Part shown: positions 44,892 through 56,600 of the stretch, piece by piece
Layout of the letters: each line of letters begins with the position of its first letter
Position numbering within the stretch: position 1 is the stretch's first letter
Source: Rhodanobacter sp. FDAARGOS 1247
GTDB lineage: Bacteria > Pseudomonadota > Gammaproteobacteria > Xanthomonadales > Rhodanobacteraceae
Direction of reading: 5' to 3'
Assembly (NCBI RefSeq): GCF_016889805.1
Contig: NZ_CP069535.1
Coordinates: 2,604,001-2,668,000 of the forward strand
Length of the DNA: 64,000 nt
The notes under the pieces: generated by a model
Databases searched by the model: none
The model's input: only the letters and a program-made list of their open reading frames with translations
What the model was told of the DNA's origin: nothing
Program-made: the position numbers and the translations under genes

Positions 44892-44966
44892 CCGTCGACA
44901 TGCGCCAGGCCGATCACCCCGCGGCCTGGGGAACGCTTTCCGGCAAGACCTCCGGCTTGTCGACGG
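44892..44966 (+). ncRNA. structured intergenic segment, possible leader RNA
   Basis: Outer arms CCGTCGACA (44892-44900) and TGTCGACGG (44958-44966) pair perfectly; inside, CCAGGCC and GGCCTGG pair around 11 bases and two CCGG units can pair. The result could be a three-way junction just before the next gene's start. Whether it is a functional RNA is unknown. Confidence 0.3.
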
Positions 44967-44979
44967 AATCCCTCATGGC

Positions 44980-45297
44980 ATGATCAACCGAGACGAAGAA
45001 CGACTGAACCGCCAGCTGGACCGGTTCGAACGCGAGTTGCCCGCGTCGTTGAGTCGAAGCATGCGCTGGCTGCGCGAACCTTCGTCGCGGTGGATCCGGA
45101 TTCCGGCCGGTCTGCTGCTGATCGCTGGTGGCATTTTCAGCATCCTGCCCCTGCTGGGCCTGTGGATGCTGCCGCTGGGGCTCCTGCTTCTGGCCCAGGA
45201 CCTGCCCTTCCTGCGGCGCCCGACGCGGCGCGCCCTGCTGTGGATGGAACGGCGCTGGGTGCGCTGGAAACGGCGGCGGCGCAACAGGCCGGGGTAA
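44980..45297 (+). CDS. small membrane protein
   Basis: A 105-residue protein: a charged N-terminal helix (residues 1-40), one hydrophobic hairpin or long membrane segment (about 42-72, IPAGLLLIAGGIFSILPLLGLWMLPLGLLLLA), then a very basic, tryptophan-rich tail (WMERRWVRWKRRRR). Function unknown. Start at 44980 is chosen as the ATG giving the shortest soluble head; no strong ribosome-binding site is seen and the adjoining RNA structure may matter. Confidence 0.6.
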   Translation: MINRDEERLNRQLDRFERELPASLSRSMRWLREPSSRWIRIPAGLLLIAGGIFSILPLLGLWMLPLGLLLLAQDLPFLRRPTRRALLWMERRWVRWKRRRRNRPG

Positions 45298-45471
45298 CCG
45301 GAAGACCGGCCTGGCCGATGCCGCCGTGTGGCCCGATCCGCTCGCCCTCGGCAACCACTCCGCGGCCGCCATGAATCGTCGATGCATGGCGTTGGAAAAC
45401 CGCTGGTGACTGGTTTTGTGTGGATAATTCGTGATAATGGCGTGATCCCACCTGGAAGGCGGTGCAAACCC

Positions 45472-46509
45472 ATGACGCAATATGATCTTGAGTCTTTGTT
45501 GGCACCGATCGGAGACGAATCCCCGTCGGGTGACGATCTCGAATACGATCCCGAATTTCTCGCGCTGGAGCGCGCCGCCGCGCCAAAAGCGGAGCGCGCG
45601 ATCGGCGACAACGTCAAGGCCGCGGAAGAGCCGGACTGGGAAAAGGTCGCCGAACTGGCCGAGGCCCTGCTGCACCGTTCCAAGGACTTGCGTCCAGCCA
45701 TCCACCTCACCACCGCCTGGATGCGCACCTCGGGCATGCGTGGATGGAGTGCCGGGCTCAGCCTGATCCGCGGGCTGCTTGAACACTTCTGGGACACCGT
45801 CTATCCGCAACTGGACGCCGAGGACGACAACGATCCGACCATGCGGGTCAATTCGGTCGTGCCACTCGGTGACCTGCAGGGCGTGCTGCGCTACTTCCGC
45901 ACCACGCCATTCGTGCAATCGCCGCGGATGGGCCGTTTCGACCTGCGCGACCTGCGCATCGCCAACGGAACGCTGAAGGTCACGACGGAAGGCGAGCCCG
46001 GTCCGTCATTGACCGAGATCGAAGCCTGCTGCATGGACTGTTCCGAAGACGACCTGGTGGCGGTCACCGCCGCCATCGGCCAGTCGCTGGAAAGCGCCAA
46101 GGCCATCGACAGCATTTTCAACGACCGTATCGGCACCGCCGGCCCGGACCTCAAGAATCTGCTCAGCGATATCTACGAACTGAAGAAGTTCCTGGACCCC
46201 CAGCTGGCACGCCGGCTTCCGCAGGAAGGCGCGGGTGGTGAAGGTGAGGCGGGCGAAGGTGGCGGCGAAGGCGGAACCGGCGGCACCCGCGCATCCAACG
46301 GCGCCATTTCCGGGCCGCAGGACGTCATGCGGCGGCTGGACGAGTTGTGCGACTACTACTCGCGCAATGAACCGTCGAGCCCGGTGCCGCTGCTGCTGCG
46401 GCGTGCCCAACGACTGGTCGGCATGGACTTCATGGACCTGCTGAAGGATCTCGCCCCGGGCGGCATTTCCGAGCTGCGCGTGGTTTCCGGCACGCCCGAA
46501 GACGAATAG
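45472..46509 (+). CDS. tssA: type VI secretion system protein TssA (ImpA_N)
   Basis: A 345-residue cytoplasmic T6SS component that caps or primes sheath-tube assembly at the baseplate. The ImpA_N domain fills residues about 8-130 (LLAPIGDESPSGDDLEYDPEFLALE, LLEHFWDTVYPQLDAEDDNDPTMRVNSV). A glycine/glutamate-rich linker (about 250-275) separates a C-terminal helical part with RAQRLVGMDFMDLLKDLAPGG. No other T6SS structural gene is beside it; the next genes belong to two-partner secretion on the opposite strand. A 15-base tandem repeat covers its stop codon. Confidence 0.93.
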   Translation: MTQYDLESLLAPIGDESPSGDDLEYDPEFLALERAAAPKAERAIGDNVKAAEEPDWEKVAELAEALLHRSKDLRPAIHLTTAWMRTSGMRGWSAGLSLIRGLLEHFWDTVYPQLDAEDDNDPTMRVNSVVPLGDLQGVLRYFRTTPFVQSPRMGRFDLRDLRIANGTLKVTTEGEPGPSLTEIEACCMDCSEDDLVAVTAAIGQSLESAKAIDSIFNDRIGTAGPDLKNLLSDIYELKKFLDPQLARRLPQEGAGGEGEAGEGGGEGGTGGTRASNGAISGPQDVMRRLDELCDYYSRNEPSSPVPLLLRRAQRLVGMDFMDLLKDLAPGGISELRVVSGTPEDE

Positions 46510-46538
46510 CCCGAAGACGAATATCCTGAAGACGAACC
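46494..46538 (+). repeat. 15-bp tandem repeat across the tssA stop codon
   Basis: GCCCGAAGACGAATA occurs twice exactly and once imperfectly in direct succession. The first copy encodes the last residues of TssA (PEDE) and its TAG stop. Confidence 0.8.
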
Positions 46539-46575
46539 GGTCGCAGATCCGATCCGGCAGTTGCAGGGGCAGGCT

Positions 46576-47688
46576 TCAGTAGACGCCCTTGCAGCTGTTC
46601 GCGCCGGAACGAACGAAGAGCTGACGCACCGACGGGTCCCAGCTAAGGGTCAGCCCAGCCGGCAGTCCCGCGGTGATGCCGGCCGAAGCGATCTGGCTGA
46701 TTGGCCCCACCGTGGTGGTGCGGCCATCCGCGAAGGTGACTCCCGCGCTGATCGTGTAGCGCAGCGGATCGGTGCACGCCCCGATGTCCACCTGCCTGGA
46801 AACGGTGTTGCCGCCGGAAAAGTCCGGCATGGTGCCGGCAATGGGCGACCCGACCTTCTCGCTGCCATCCCCGGCACGGCACGTGGTGGTCAATACGTAG
46901 CTGATCGAAAGTCTCGCCGGGGTGGCCACCTGCACCACGGCCACCGCCTCGGGCTGGGCCCCGCAGCCAAGCAGGAAAGCCTTGCGCCTGGACGCCACGT
47001 GGAGCACGTAACTGCCAGGATCGAGCTTGGCCCCTGCGGGCAACTCCAGCTCGATCCGGGCGGGCGAGACCCCGGTCACCTTCGGCTGCACCGCCTGCGG
47101 CTTGCCCTGGGCATCGGTGGCTGTGACCTTGGGGTCCTCACACTGCGCATCGAACAGGTTGGCTCCCACCAGCGCGAAGCTGGTCTTGCCCGGGATGTTT
47201 CGCAACACGAACAGCGGTCGATGATCGGCAGTCTCGACAGCATCGACGACCGGCGGCAGCTTCGCTCCGTCCGACGCTTCGGCAAGCTGGGCCACCGTCG
47301 TCGCCAGCGCATCGGCCATGGCAGTTGCGTCCGTGTCCAGGCAACCCTTGCTGGCTGCCAGAAACGCCTGCACCCGCTGGCTGGCCGCATGGGCACGATA
47401 GGCGTTGCTCTTGGGTTTGGCGTCGATGATGTCGATCGGCTTGTCGATGTCCTTGCCCAGCGATTTCCGCAAGGCCTCGCTCATCGTGGCGAGACGCTCG
47501 CTGGTCGCCCCCAGGCTGGAGCCCGGCATGCCGGCCGCACGAGCGGACAGCTCATGCTGGGCCGTGCCCAGTTCTTCCAGGATCGCCGTTCCACTCAGTC
47601 GCGGCGCAAGCTGCGCCGCGAGTGGCGTAACCCACCCCGGCGCCAGCAATCCGACCAGGACGGCCGCGCCGAGCTTCAGCATGCTCAT
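46576..47688 (-). CDS. uncharacterised exported protein of the two-partner secretion operon
   Basis: A 370-residue protein I do not recognise. A signal peptide (MSMLKLGAAVLVGLLAPGWVTPLAAQ) is followed by a helical, alanine-rich region (about 30-150) and a beta-rich second half with six cysteines visible in SKGC, DAQC, LLGCGAQ, TTTCRAG, IGACTD and NSCKG, which suggests disulfides in the periplasm or at the cell surface. It starts inside the tpsA stop (ATGA, 47685-47688), so it is the third gene of the tpsB-tpsA operon and is probably made in step with the giant exoprotein. It might be an accessory, inhibitor or chaperone of TpsA. Confidence 0.75.
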   Translation of the reverse strand: MSMLKLGAAVLVGLLAPGWVTPLAAQLAPRLSGTAILEELGTAQHELSARAAGMPGSSLGATSERLATMSEALRKSLGKDIDKPIDIIDAKPKSNAYRAHAASQRVQAFLAASKGCLDTDATAMADALATTVAQLAEASDGAKLPPVVDAVETADHRPLFVLRNIPGKTSFALVGANLFDAQCEDPKVTATDAQGKPQAVQPKVTGVSPARIELELPAGAKLDPGSYVLHVASRRKAFLLGCGAQPEAVAVVQVATPARLSISYVLTTTCRAGDGSEKVGSPIAGTMPDFSGGNTVSRQVDIGACTDPLRYTISAGVTFADGRTTTVGPISQIASAGITAGLPAGLTLSWDPSVRQLFVRSGANSCKGVY

Positions 47689-50600
47689 CGGCGACCATTC
47701 ATCATGAAGCCCACCATCCCCACGGTGTCGCCTTCCTGGCAATCCTGCTGATCCGGCTGGTCCGGATCGCACCCGCTCTGCTGATCAGCCGGCAAACGCA
47801 CGCCGGACGGCACGATGCCGTAGGAGCGATAGTTCGCCGTGATCACGCTGGGGTCGATGTAGGAGTCACCGTGATTGCCGTTCTGCGCACTGCCTGCACC
47901 GGTTGCGGTCGGCACGTTGATCGCGAAGCCGCCACCCAGCGGCAGCAGGTTGCTGTTGCTGTCGATCGCGTAGAAGTAAGCGGGCGGGAACCCGACATTC
48001 GCAATCATCTGCAAGCCGGTACCGACCACGTAGATCGGCGCCGAAGCCTTGCCCATCCGTCCGGTGGAGCCCCAGATACCCGTGCTGTTGTAAAGCGGCG
48101 TAGTGCCCAGCTGGAACAGGTCGCCGTTGGTCACCGACAGATAGGTGGCCGCCGTGCCCGCGTTGACCGTGAACGTGCTGCCATCGACCGACGCGAGGGT
48201 CAGGGTCTTGTTGTTGGTCATGCTGAAGCCACCCGGCGACGAGAAGTTGCCAAGTGTGTCGACCATGTTGTTGATGCGACCCGAGGCACTGCCCAGGGTG
48301 GTGGCGCCCGCCGAGCTTCCACTCAGGGTGCTGGCCGTGATCAGGCCACCGGAGCCTTCGGTGATCGCGCCAGCGGACTTCAGCGTGGTCTTGGTGCCGC
48401 TGATCGCCCCGTCGATGGACAGGCCACCGGCGGTCGTGGTCAGGGCCAGGGCGGAGCCGCCGTTGACCGCACCATTGACCGTCAGCGCCTGCGCATTGCT
48501 CAGCGCGAAGTTCGCTGCACTGAAGCTGCCCAGGGTACCGACGTGGTTGGCGCCGGTGAGGGTCGTCGCGCCGACGGACTGGCCGCTCAGGGTGCCGGCC
48601 GTGATGCTGCCGCCGGCGCCTTCGCTGATCGCACCGGCCGACTTCAGCGTCGTCGTGGCGCCGCTGATGGCACCGTTGATGATCAGGTCACCCGCGGTGG
48701 TCGTGAGTGCCACGACCGGGCCGCCATCGAGTGGGCCGACCACCGTCAGCGTCTGCGCATTGGTCAGACTGAAGTCCGCCGTGAAGCTGCCCAGCGTGTT
48801 GATGTGGTTGCTGCCGTCCAGCGTCGTATTGCCGGTCGACTGACCCGTCAGCAGATTCGCGGTGATGCTGCCTGCCGCCCCCTCGGTGATCGCACCGGCG
48901 GAGTTGAGCGTGGTCGTGGTGCCGCTGACCGCACCGTTGATCGCGAGATCGCCAGCGGTCGTGGTCAACGTGGTACTGGTGCCACCCTGCAGCGGACCAC
49001 TCACGGTCAGCGAGCGCGCATTGGTCAGGCTGAAGGCCGTCGCGCTGAAATCGCCCAGCGTGGTGATCTTGTTGGCCTGGTTCAGCGTGGTGCTGCCGCT
49101 CGAACTGCCGGTCAGCGTGCCGGCGGTGAGGATGCCACCGCCCTGGCTGATGTTGCCGGTGGAGTCCAGGTTCACCGTCGTGCCGGTGACGTTGTTGCCC
49201 AACGCCAGATCGCCAGCCGAGGTCAGCGAAACCTGGTCACCCGTGACGGCCGTGTTCACGCTCAGCGCCCCGCTGGTCGTGGTCAGGCTGATGTCGCCAG
49301 TGCCGCCCGTGGTGGTCAGCGGACCACCCACACTCAGCGCTTGCGCATTGGTCAGGGCGAAATTGGCGGCGCTGAAGCTCCCGAGCGTGCCGATGTGATT
49401 GGCCTGGTTCAGCGTCGTGTTGCCGACCGAGCTGCCATTCAAGGTGGTCGCGGTGATGCTGCCGCCACTGCCTTCGGTGATGTCCGCGGCGGAGTTCAGC
49501 GTGGTCGTGGTGCCGCTGACCGCACCGTTGATGGCCAGGTTGCCGGCCGTGGTGGCCAGGGTCGTGCTGGTGCCGCCGCTGACCGGACCCGTGACGGTCA
49601 GTGCCTGCGCGTCGGTCAATGCGAAGCCAGCCGCCGTGAAGCTGCCCAGCGTGCCGATGTGGTTGCTGCCGTTGAGCGTCGTTGCTCCGCCCGAGTGGCC
49701 TGTCAACGTGGTTGCCGTGATGGCACCGCCGGCGCCTTGGCTGATCGCCCCTGCGGAGGCGAGTGTCGTCGTCGTGCCGTTGACTGCCGCGTTGATCGCC
49801 AGGTTGCCGGCGGTCGTGGTCAGCGCCGTACTGGCGCCACCGTTCAGGGCGCCGGCGACGGTCAGCGACTGTGCATTGGTCAGGGCAAAACCCGCAGCAC
49901 TGAAATTGCCCAGATTGGTGACATGGTTGCTGCCGTTGAGCGTGGTCGCACCCGCCGACTGCCCGGTCAGCGTCGCAGCGGTGATGTTGCCACCAGCCCC
50001 TTCACTGATCGTTCCGGCCGACTTCAGGGTGGTGGTGGTGCCGCTCACCGCACCGTTGATGGCCAGGTTCCCTGACGTCGTGGTCAACGCCGTGCTGGCT
50101 CCGCCATCGACTGCTCCGGTCACGGCCAGCGACTGTGCATTGGTCAGCGCAAAGCCGGCAGCAGTGAAGCTGCCCAGGGTGCCGACATGGTTGACCCCGG
50201 CAAGACTGGTTGCGCCTGCCGAATGACCGGTCAACGTGGTCGCCGTGATGCTGCCCGCCGGTCCTTCGTTGATCGTACCGGACGAGTTCAGGCTCACTGC
50301 CGTGCCGTTGAGCACGCCGCCCACGGTCAGGTTGCCCGAATTTACCGTCAATGCGCCCGTGCTCACCGTCCCGAGCGTCAAGGCGTTGATGTCACGGATC
50401 TGCGTGGCGCCACCGGCGAGATTGACCACGCCACCGAAGTCATTGCTGCCGCCAGCGAGGGTAATCGCGCTGGTGCCGGCATTGACCGTGGTGGTGCCCG
50501 CCACGGCCAGCGCCGCGCCCGTCTGCGATACCGCCCCGCTGCTGGTGATGAGCAGGTCACCACCCACCGTGGTCGCACCCAGCGTCGTGCTGGTCCCGGC

Positions 50601-53600
50601 TCCGGTCGTGGTGATCGTGAGCGTGCCGGCCGCATTGCCGCTGACACCAAGATTGCTGCTCGCCGTCACCGCCGCGATGCCCGACGTGGTGCCGCCGACC
50701 CCCGTCGTACCCGCACCGGACAGGTTCACATTGACCGGCGTGGTGTAGCCCGAGTAATCCAGGCTGCCGTTGCTGCCAGCATCGAGATTGCCCGAGATAT
50801 CCCCGTCGGCCCCCGAGTGCATGAAGAAATGGCCGGTACCGGTGTCGATCAGGTTGCCGATGCCGGAGAAGGTACCGGCCAGATTGGTCACCGTACCCTG
50901 GTTGTGGCCCGTGAGGCTCCAGTTCTGGTTGGATGCGGTCAGCGTGCCGGTGCCGGCATCGGCGATGTTCTCGAACGAGGTCCAGGCCAGCGCGCCGCCG
51001 TTGCCGGCATTCGCGCCGGTCAGCGTGTAGGTCTGGTTGCTGCCACTGATCGTGTCCGAAGCCGAACCACCCTTCGCCGTGGTGATGCCGCTCCAGCCGC
51101 CGGTGCCGGTGGCCGTGCCGCCCAGGCCCACGTTCACCGCCGTCGTGTACGCGCTGTAGTCCAGCGTGCCTGCGCTGCCGGCCGTCACCATGCCGCTGAC
51201 GCCCGCGCCGTTCGCAAACACGAAGTTGCCCGCTGCGCTGTCGGTCAGGTTCTCGAACGAAGTCCAGCTCAACACGCCATTGTTGCCGGCGTTCGCGCCG
51301 GTCAGCTGATACGTCTGGCTGCTGCCGCTGATCGTGTCCGAGGCTGAACCGCCCTTCACCGTGGTGATGCCGCTCCAGCCACCGGTGCCGGTCGCCGTAC
51401 CACCCAGGCCCACGCTCACCGCCGTGGTGTACGCGCTGTAATCCAGCGTGCCCGCACCACCGCCCGCCAGCGTGCCGCTGACGCTCGCACCGTTCGCAAA
51501 CACGAAGTTGCCCGCTGCGCTGTCGCTCAGGTTCTCGAACGACGTCCAGTTCAGCAAGCCGCTGCCGCCGGCGTTCGCGCCGGTCAGGTTGTAGGTCCGG
51601 CTGCTGCCATGCACCGTGTCGTTGTGACCGCTGCCGGTCACCGACGTCACGCCGCTCCAGGTGCCGCCGATGCCAGTCGTCGCGCCGCTGCCGTTGGACA
51701 GGTCCAGCGACACCGCCGTGCCGTAGCTGGCGTAATTCAGCGCCTGCGCCGTGACATTGCCGGCAAGGCTGCCGGCCGTGCCGAAGTTCACCGTGCCGGT
51801 GGCGTCGGTGATGTTCTGGAAGCTGCTCCAGTTGTAGCCGTTGCTGCTGCCCTGGTTGGCCACCGTGTTGTCCAGCGCATAGCTCTGGCCCGTACCGATA
51901 ACCGTGTTGTTTTGCGCCGCGTTCGCATTGACCGTGGTGTACCCGCTGAAGCTTCCGCTGACGCCCGAGATCGCGCCGGTATCCACGTTCAGCGTCAGGT
52001 CTTGCAGGTAATTGCCGAAGTCCAGCGTCTGCACTGCGACGTTGCCAGTGACGCCGCCATTGCTGCCGAAGTTGACCGTGCCGGTGGCGTCGTTGATGTT
52101 CTCGAACGAGCTCCAGCCCACCAGGCCACTGCTGCCCTTGTTGGCAACGGCGTTGTCCAGTTGGTAGGTCTGGCCGGAACCCGTGATCGTGTCGCTGTTG
52201 CCGCTGCCTGTCACCGTGGTGACACCCGCCCAGGTACCGCCAATGCCGGTGGTCGCGCCGGCACCGTTGGACAGGTCGAACGTCACCGCCGTGGCGTAGC
52301 TGGCGTAATTCAGCGTCTTCGCCGTGATGTTGCCCGTGACGCTGCCGCCGGTACCGAAGTTGACGGTACCGGTGGCTGCGTTGAGGTTGCCGATACCGCT
52401 GAAGCCACCCGGCAGCAGGGTCGTGACCGTGCCAGCGTTGCTTCCGCTCAGGTTGTAGACCTGCGCACTCGCGGTCGCGATCGTGCCGGTGCCGGCATCG
52501 GCGATGTTCTCGAACGAGGTCCAGGTCAGCGTGCCGCCGTTGCCGGCGCCTGCACCGGTCAGGGTGTAGGTCTGGTTGCTGCCGCTGATCGTGTCCGAAG
52601 CCGAACCACCCTTCGCCGTGGTGATGCCGCTCCAGCCGCCGGTGCCGGTGGCCGTGCCGCCCAGGCCCAAGTTCACCGCCGTGGTGTACGCGCTGTAATC
52701 CAGCGTGCCCGCACCACCACCTGCCAGCGTGCCACTGACGCTGGCCCCATCGGCAAACACGAAGTTGCCCGCCGTGCTGTCGCTCAGGTTCTCGAACGAA
52801 GTCCAGCTCAACACGCCATTGTTGCCAGCGTTCGCGCCGGTCAGCTGATACGTCTGGCTGCTGCCGCTGATCGTGTCCGAGGCCGAACCGCCCTTCACCG
52901 TGGTGATGCCGCTCCAGCCACCGGTGCCGGTCGCCGTACCACCCAGGCCCACGCTCACCGTCGTGGTGTACGCGCTGTAATCCAGCGTGCCCGCACCACC
53001 GCCCGCCAGCGTGCCGCTGACGCTGGCTCCATCGGCAAACACGAAGTTGCCCGCCGTGCTGTCGCTCAGGTTCTCGAACGAAGTCCAGCTCAACGCGCCA
53101 TTGTTGCCGGCGTTCGCGCCGGTCAGGTTGTAGGTCTGGCTGTTGCCATGCACCGTGTCGTTGTGACCGCTGCCGGTCACCGACGTCACGCCGCTCCAGG
53201 TGCCGCCGATGCCAGTCGTCGCGCCGCTGCCGTTGGACAGATCCAGCGACACCGCCGTGCCGTAGCTGGCGTAGTTCAGCGCCTGCGCCGTGACATTGCC
53301 GGCAAGGCTGCCGGCCGTGCCGAAGTTCACCGTGCCGGTGGCGTCGGTGATGTTCTGGAAGCCGCTCCAGTTGTAGCCGTTGCTGCTGCCCTGGTTGGCC
53401 ACCGTGTTGTCCAGCACATAGCTCTGGCCCGTACCGGTCACCGTGTTGCTTTGCGCCGCGTTCGCATTGACCGTGGTGTACCCGCTGAAGCTTCCGCTGA
53501 CGCCCGAGATCGCGCCGGTATCCACGTTCAGCGTCAGGTCTTGCAGGTAATTGCCGAAGTCCAGCGTCTGCACTGCGATGTTGCCAGTGACGCCGCCATT

Positions 53601-56600
53601 GCTGCCGAAGTTGACCGTGCCGGTGCCGTCGCTGATGTTCTCGAACGAGCTCCAGCCCAGTGCGCCACTGCTGCCCTGGTCGGCAACGGTGTTGTCCAGC
53701 TGGTAGGTCTGGCCGGAACCCGTGATCGTGTCCGAGGCCAAACCGCCCTTCGCCGTGGTGATGCCGCTCCAGCCGCCGGTGCCGGTGGCCGTGCCGCCCA
53801 GGCCCAAGTTCACCGCCGTGGTGTACGCGCTGTAATCCAGCGTGCCCGCACCACCACCTGCCAGCGTGCCACTGACGCTGGCCCCATCGGCAAACACGAA
53901 GTTGCCCGCCGTGCTGTCGCTCAGGTTCTCGAACGAAGTCCAGCTCAACACGCCATTGTTGCCAGCGTTCGCGCCGGTCAGCTGATACGTCTGGCTGCTG
54001 CCGCTGATCGTGTCCGAGGCCGAACCGCCCTTCACCGTGGTGATGCCGCTCCAGCCACCGGTGCCGGTCGCCGTACCACCCAGGCCCACGCTCACCGTCG
54101 TGGTGTACGCGCTGTAATCCAGCGTGCCCGCACCACCGCCCGCCAGCGTGCCGCTGACGCTGGCTCCATCGGCAAACACGAAGTTGCCCGCCGTGCTGTC
54201 GCTCAGGTTCTCGAACGAAGTCCAGCTCAACGCGCCATTGTTGCCGGCGTTCGCGCCGGTCAGGTTGTAGGTCTGGCTGTTGCCATGCACCGTGTCGTTG
54301 TGACCGCTGCCGGTCACCGACGTCACGCCGCTCCAGGTGCCGCCGATGCCAGTCGTCGCGCCGCTGCCGTTGGACAGATCCAGCGACACCGCCGTGCCGT
54401 AGCTGGCGTAGTTCAGCGCCTGCGCCGTGACATTGCCGGCAAGGCTGCCGGCCGTGCCGAAGTTCACCGTGCCGGTGGCGTCGGTGATGGTCTGGAAACC
54501 GCCCCAGTTGTAGCCGTTGCTGCTGCCCTGGTTGGCCACCGTGTTGTCCAGCACATAGGTCTGGCCCGTACCGATAACCGTGTTGTTTTGCGCCGCGTTC
54601 GCATTGAAGGTGGTGTATCCGCTCAAGCTTCCGCCCACGCCCGTGGCCGAGAGCACACCGGTATCCACGTTCAGCGTCAAATCGTGGAGGTAGTCGCTGT
54701 AATCCAGCGTCTGCGCCGTAACGTTGCCGCTGATGTTTCCGTTGCTGCCGAAATTGACCGTGCCGGTGGTGTCGTTGATGTTCTCGAACGAGGTCCAGCC
54801 CAGTGCGCCACTGCTGCCCTGGTCGGCAACGGTGTTGTCCAGCTGGTAGGTCTGGCCGGAACCTGTGAGCGTGTCGCTGTTGCCGCTGCCTGTCACCGTG
54901 GTGACACCCGCCCAGGTACCGCCAATGCCGGTGGTCGCGCCGGCGCCATTGGACAGGTCGAACGTCACCGCCGTGGCGTAGCTGGCGTAATTCAGCGTCT
55001 GCGCCGTGATGTTGCCCGTGACGCTGCCGCCGGTACCGAAGTTCACCGTGCCGGTGGCATCAGCGATGTTGCCGAACGACGTCCAGTTCAGGCCGTTGCT
55101 GCTGCCCTTGTCCGCAACGGCATTGTCCAGCAGATAGGTTTCTCCCGAACCCGTGATCGTCGCCCCGGAGCCGTTGCCGGCTATCGTGGTCAGGCCGAAA
55201 GCACTGTAATCCAGGCCCGAGTCGCTCGAGGTCTTCGTACCGACGTCGAAAGCGCCGGTCACGTCGGTGACGTCGCCGCCGGTACCGGACACTGCGCCGA
55301 ACCCGGTATAGCTTATGCCACTTGTCGACGATGCCCCGGCGTGGTCGTCGAAGCTGCCGGCGACGTTCGCAATGGTGCCGTTACCCGCCACGTTGGTGGC
55401 ATTGACGAAGGTCATGCCAAGGCTGGTCAGTGCGTTGTCGTCGAATCCCGAGGCTCCGGTAACCGTCGTGGTGTCGGCGGCGGTGAACCCGTTGAAGGTG
55501 ACGCCGCCGCTGCTGCCGATCGTGTTGCCGGTCAGGTTGAACGCGGCGCTGCCAAGGCCGGTGATCGAACCGGTGCCAGTGATGCTTCCCGTCCCTGTTG
55601 GCGCAGCGCCGGAAAATGCAGCGTTGCCCAGGCCTGCAAGCGTGCCGTCGACCGTGATGGTCGTTGCCGCGGTCGCCGACAAATCGCCATTGATCGTGCC
55701 GGTGCCCAGGTCCAGCGCACCGCTGTTGCTGACTACGGTCAGTGCACCCGTATTCAAGGTGCCCAGAACCAGATCGCCGCTGTTCGTGACCTGAGTGGTT
55801 CCACCGGTGAGACTTACCGCGCCAGTGAATGCATTGAGGCTGTTCAGCGTGATCGTCCCGCTGCCGGCGTTGAACGCCGAGGTGCCGGCCACGCTGAAGA
55901 TGCCCGACGTCTGCGAGATGTTGCCGGTCGTGGTGGTCACCGACAGGGGGCCGTTGACGGTTACATCGCCCGCACTGAACGTGCTGCTGTTCGTGGTCAG
56001 ACCGGCCAGCGCCACCCCGCTTCCCACCGCATCACCAAAGGTTGCCGCGCCGCTCGTGCTCTGCACTGCCAGCGTGTGCGCACCGTCAACCATCGAGGCA
56101 AAGTCGATCCCACCGCCCGTGCTCGTCAACAGCGTATCGGCGCCCAGCGTCACTGCGCCGCTGTACATCTGATCGCCGCTCGTGCTCACACCCGTGGCGT
56201 TGAGCGCCGTCGTGCCACTGACCGACAACGTGTTCAGGCCGGACAACACGCTACCGAGCACGGCATTGCCCGTAACAGTCAGGCTGTTGCCCGATCCGGT
56301 TACACCGCCGAGCAGTTTTACCGTCGTGCCCGTCAGGATGTCGCTGTTACCCAACGTCACGCTGTCGTTGTAGGTCTGCGCGCCGGTGGTATGGACATTA
56401 CCGCCCAGCATCGTCACGCCCGCCGCATCCGTGGTCAGACTTGTCAGGGCGTTCGCCGCACCAACCGCCCCACCAAACGTCGTCTGGCCGCCCGTATTCA
56501 CCGAGAGGGTGTGCCCACCGTCCACCGTCGAGATGAAATTGATGGTGCCGCTGCCGCTGCTGGCAAGCGTCACGTTGGCGCCAAGGACCACCGGACCGTT

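Noticed and set aside
52590..54500. Insertion sequence or integron inside tpsA
   Set aside because: The repeated DNA is in-frame coding sequence of the beta-helix itself, with no transposase, terminal inverted repeats or target duplication.
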